Assembly: GCA_023426225.1 (NCBI GenBank)
Contig: JAFABD010000220.1
Span: forward strand, 1 to 9,328
Direction of reading: 5' to 3'
DNA length: 9,328 nt
DNA from: Pseudomonadota bacterium
GTDB taxonomy: Bacteria; Pseudomonadota; Alphaproteobacteria; Sphingomonadales; Sphingomonadaceae
Of this stretch, positions 7,770 through 9,328 are shown piece after piece. Under the pieces are notes generated by a model. The model worked only from the letters and a program-made list of their open reading frames with translations. It searched no databases and had not been told where the DNA came from. Positions within the stretch are counted from its first letter, which is position 1, and each line of letters starts with the position of its first letter. The translations under genes and the position numbers were made by a program.

Positions 7770-7786
7770 CCTGCGCCTGGCGCAGG
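7770..7786. promoter_or_regulatory. 17-bp dyad upstream of pepA, possible operator
   Basis: CCTGCGCC and GGCGCAGG flank a single central base, giving a perfect odd-centred palindrome 33 bases upstream of the proposed pepA start. Its position within the presumed leader or promoter fits a regulator site, but in GC-rich DNA a short palindrome may be chance. No convincing -35/-10 pair was found nearby; a TATGCT-like hexamer on the minus strand near 7855-7860 is only a weak candidate. Confidence 0.25.
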
Positions 7787-7893
7787 GGGAGGTCGGCCAG
7801 AACCGAGGATCGGGCGCGCGGCGGATCGATGCCGACACACCCCATGGCCGATCAGCATAGTCGCGCAACGGGGCGGAGGGAAAGCACCGATCG

Positions 7894-7927
7894 CCCGACG
7901 CGGCGTGCTGTGGTTCGCCGCGTCGGG
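7894..7927 (-). terminator. Hairpin terminator candidate downstream of the GH30 gene
   Basis: CCCGACGCGGCG (7894-7905) pairs perfectly with 7916-7927 around a 10-base loop. On the minus strand it begins 33 bases after the GH30 stop codon. Only a short CTTTCC follows about ten bases later, so the U-tract is weak. It probably ends the GH30 transcript and separates it from pepA. Confidence 0.6.
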
Positions 7928-7960
7928 GAAGCTAAGGGTTGCCGCAGGGCCGGTTGAGCC

Positions 7961-9328
7961 TCAGCTGGCCGGGGATGCGCGCCAGACAAGCGTCACCGCG
8001 GCGTGGCGCGGCAGCCGGTGCTGAAACGCTGAGGCGCCCTGCGCGACGGTGAACGTCTGCGGCCGATCAGCGGCATTATAGACGAGCAGGACCAGGCTGC
8101 CGTCGCGATTGGCAAAGGCGACGCTCGACAGGTCGGCGGTGCTCGTCGATTCGATCCGGACCGCCCCCGGGCGGACGAAACGGCTCAGATGTCCCAGCGC
8201 ATAATATTCGGGCTCACGGACCACGGTGCCCTTTGCCGGATCGATCGTCACCACGCCGCGGCAGTTGCCGCAGCCGCCCTTGTGTGGGCCGGAATCCGGA
8301 TCGAGTGCGAGATTCCACAACAGCACGCCGCGGGCCCAACCCCGCGTCGATCCGATCATCAGGTTCTTCACCACGTCGCCGAAGCCGGTATCCCAGCCGG
8401 GACGCCAGCCCCCGCCCGAACATTCGGTGAAGAAGGTTTCCTTGTCGGGATATTTTTCGTGCACGCGTGTCTGGGCGCTCACGTCGCCGCCATAGCAATG
8501 CCAGGCGATGCCGTGGACATAGCGCGCCGCCCGCGGGTCGCCGAGCACGGTTTCGGGCTGCTGCGGCTGATCCCAGTTATGGTCCCATTCAAGGATCCGG
8601 GTGTCGAGCCGTGCGGCGGCGAGCGCAGGGCCGAGATGGCCGCCGACGAAGCGGGCGCGGTCGGTGGCGGGCCAGCGCATTCCCGGATAGTCGCCGGGCG
8701 AGAAATCGGGTTCGTTCTGGATCGTCAGATAACGGATCCGTACCCCCTCGGCTGCATAGGCCTGGAGATAACGGACGAAATAGCGCGCATAGACGTCATA
8801 GGCGTCGTCGCGCAGCGTTCCGCCGATCATCGAACCGCCGGTTTTCATCCAGCCGGGCGGACTCCAGGGGCTTGCCATCACGACCAGTCCCGGGTTGATC
8901 CGCAATGCATGGCGCACGGTCGGCAGCACCGTGGTGCGATTGGGGGCGATCGAGAACTGACGCAGTTCCGGATCGCGCGCGCCCGGCGGCATGTCGTTGA
9001 AGCTGTAGTGCGTCGGCGAGAAGTCCGACGCACCGATCGTCAGCCGGGTGAAGTTGAGGCCCAGCCGGCCCCGGCCGACGCCGAACAATTCGTCGAGCAG
9101 CGCAGCGCGCCGTGCCGGTGGAAGTTGCTGGATCAGGATCGCCGACGCGTCGGTGATCGACGCCCCGAAGCCCACGATGCTCTGGAAACGGCGCGACGGG
9201 TCCACCGTGATCCGCGGGCCGGCGGCCGGGCCCCGCGTCACCGTGACGGGCGCCAGGCGCTGTTCGGTCGCCGGGTCGGTCTGCCACGCGGTGACGCTGG
9301 GCCGCGGCGCCGGCGAGCGCGCCTGGGC
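7961..9328 (-). CDS. GH30 glycoside hydrolase (glucosylceramidase-like), 5' end beyond the window
   Basis: Retaining beta-glycosidase of clan GH-A, probably exported; 455 residues are visible. The TIM-barrel core starts at FQSIVGFGASITDASA. The acid/base is E206 of the visible fragment in TIQNEPDF, and the nucleophile is E302 in FFTECSGG. MASPWSPPGWMKT and WHCYGGD are further GH30 landmarks. After the barrel, EYYALGHLSRFVRPGAVRI leads into the C-terminal beta-domain to the stop. The frame is open to the window edge. Upstream of GTG 9241 it reads AQARSPAPRPSVTAWQTDP, which looks like a signal-peptide cleavage site (AQA|) plus a mature GH30 N-terminus, so the true start lies beyond 9328. Possible substrates are beta-1,6-glucan, glucosylceramide-like glycolipids or other beta-glucosides; the subfamily cannot be fixed by eye. 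The loop GPHKGGCGNCRG has a C-x2-C pair that could form a disulfide in the periplasm. Confidence 0.9.
   Translation of the reverse strand, partial: AQARSPAPRPSVTAWQTDPATEQRLAPVTVTRGPAAGPRITVDPSRRFQSIVGFGASITDASAILIQQLPPARRAALLDELFGVGRGRLGLNFTRLTIGASDFSPTHYSFNDMPPGARDPELRQFSIAPNRTTVLPTVRHALRINPGLVVMASPWSPPGWMKTGGSMIGGTLRDDAYDVYARYFVRYLQAYAAEGVRIRYLTIQNEPDFSPGDYPGMRWPATDRARFVGGHLGPALAAARLDTRILEWDHNWDQPQQPETVLGDPRAARYVHGIAWHCYGGDVSAQTRVHEKYPDKETFFTECSGGGWRPGWDTGFGDVVKNLMIGSTRGWARGVLLWNLALDPDSGPHKGGCGNCRGVVTIDPAKGTVVREPEYYALGHLSRFVRPGAVRIESTSTADLSSVAFANRDGSLVLLVYNAADRPQTFTVAQGASAFQHRLPRHAAVTLVWRASPAS

Larger units (their letters stand above)
7737..7960. other. Intergenic spacer between GH30 gene and pepA
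   Basis: This 224-base gap holds no supported gene. Read leftward, it contains the hairpin at 7894-7927 after the GH30 gene, then about 150 bases likely to hold the pepA promoter, including the dyad at 7770-7786 and the pepA ribosome site. Short frames on either strand here lack family character. Confidence 0.5.

Noticed and set aside
9239..9241. GTG as the start of the GH30 gene
   Set aside because: Upstream codons to the window edge encode a plausible signal-peptide cleavage site and mature N-terminus, so the gene continues beyond 9328.

Overview
The window is high-GC DNA with dense, strongly GC3-biased coding. The TonB-dependent receptor type, the tandem Tat-exported proteins and the codon style suggest a sphingomonad alphaproteobacterium (Sphingomonas or a close relative). 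This placement comes from protein character only; there is no rRNA or other marker. The window opens with 34 consecutive C bases, which look like a contig-edge artefact and cut into the first gene.

Layout. Four genes run rightward in the left two thirds. (1) The 3' part of an outer-membrane TonB-dependent receptor (36-1727, start missing). (2) An AMP-binding acyl-CoA ligase (1742-3304) whose frame begins at the receptor stop codon. (3) After a strong 21-bp-arm hairpin at 3306-3361, a DUF1254/DUF1214 protein with a Tat-like leader (3433-4830). (4) After 36 bases, an M28-peptidase-like protein, also with a Tat-like leader, whose usual metal ligands are partly replaced (4867-6171). Two leftward genes occupy the right third: leucyl aminopeptidase pepA (7736-6267) and a GH30 glycoside hydrolase (9328-7961) that runs off the right edge. 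The two gene groups converge on a double-hairpin spacer at 6172-6266.

How they may work together. The rightward set reads as a possible uptake and processing unit: a receptor for an unknown scarce ligand, a cytoplasmic enzyme that would activate a carboxylic acid as a CoA thioester, and two proteins probably exported to the periplasm. The substrate cannot be named from sequence. The leftward genes look unrelated to this unit: pepA is a housekeeping cytoplasmic peptidase, and the GH30 enzyme is an exported beta-glycosidase with a hairpin between it and pepA.

No tRNA, rRNA, CRISPR array, insertion sequence or attachment site was seen. The most unusual points are the degenerate M28-like active site, the two adjacent Tat-type proteins beside a TonB receptor, and the long hairpin that splits the rightward unit.
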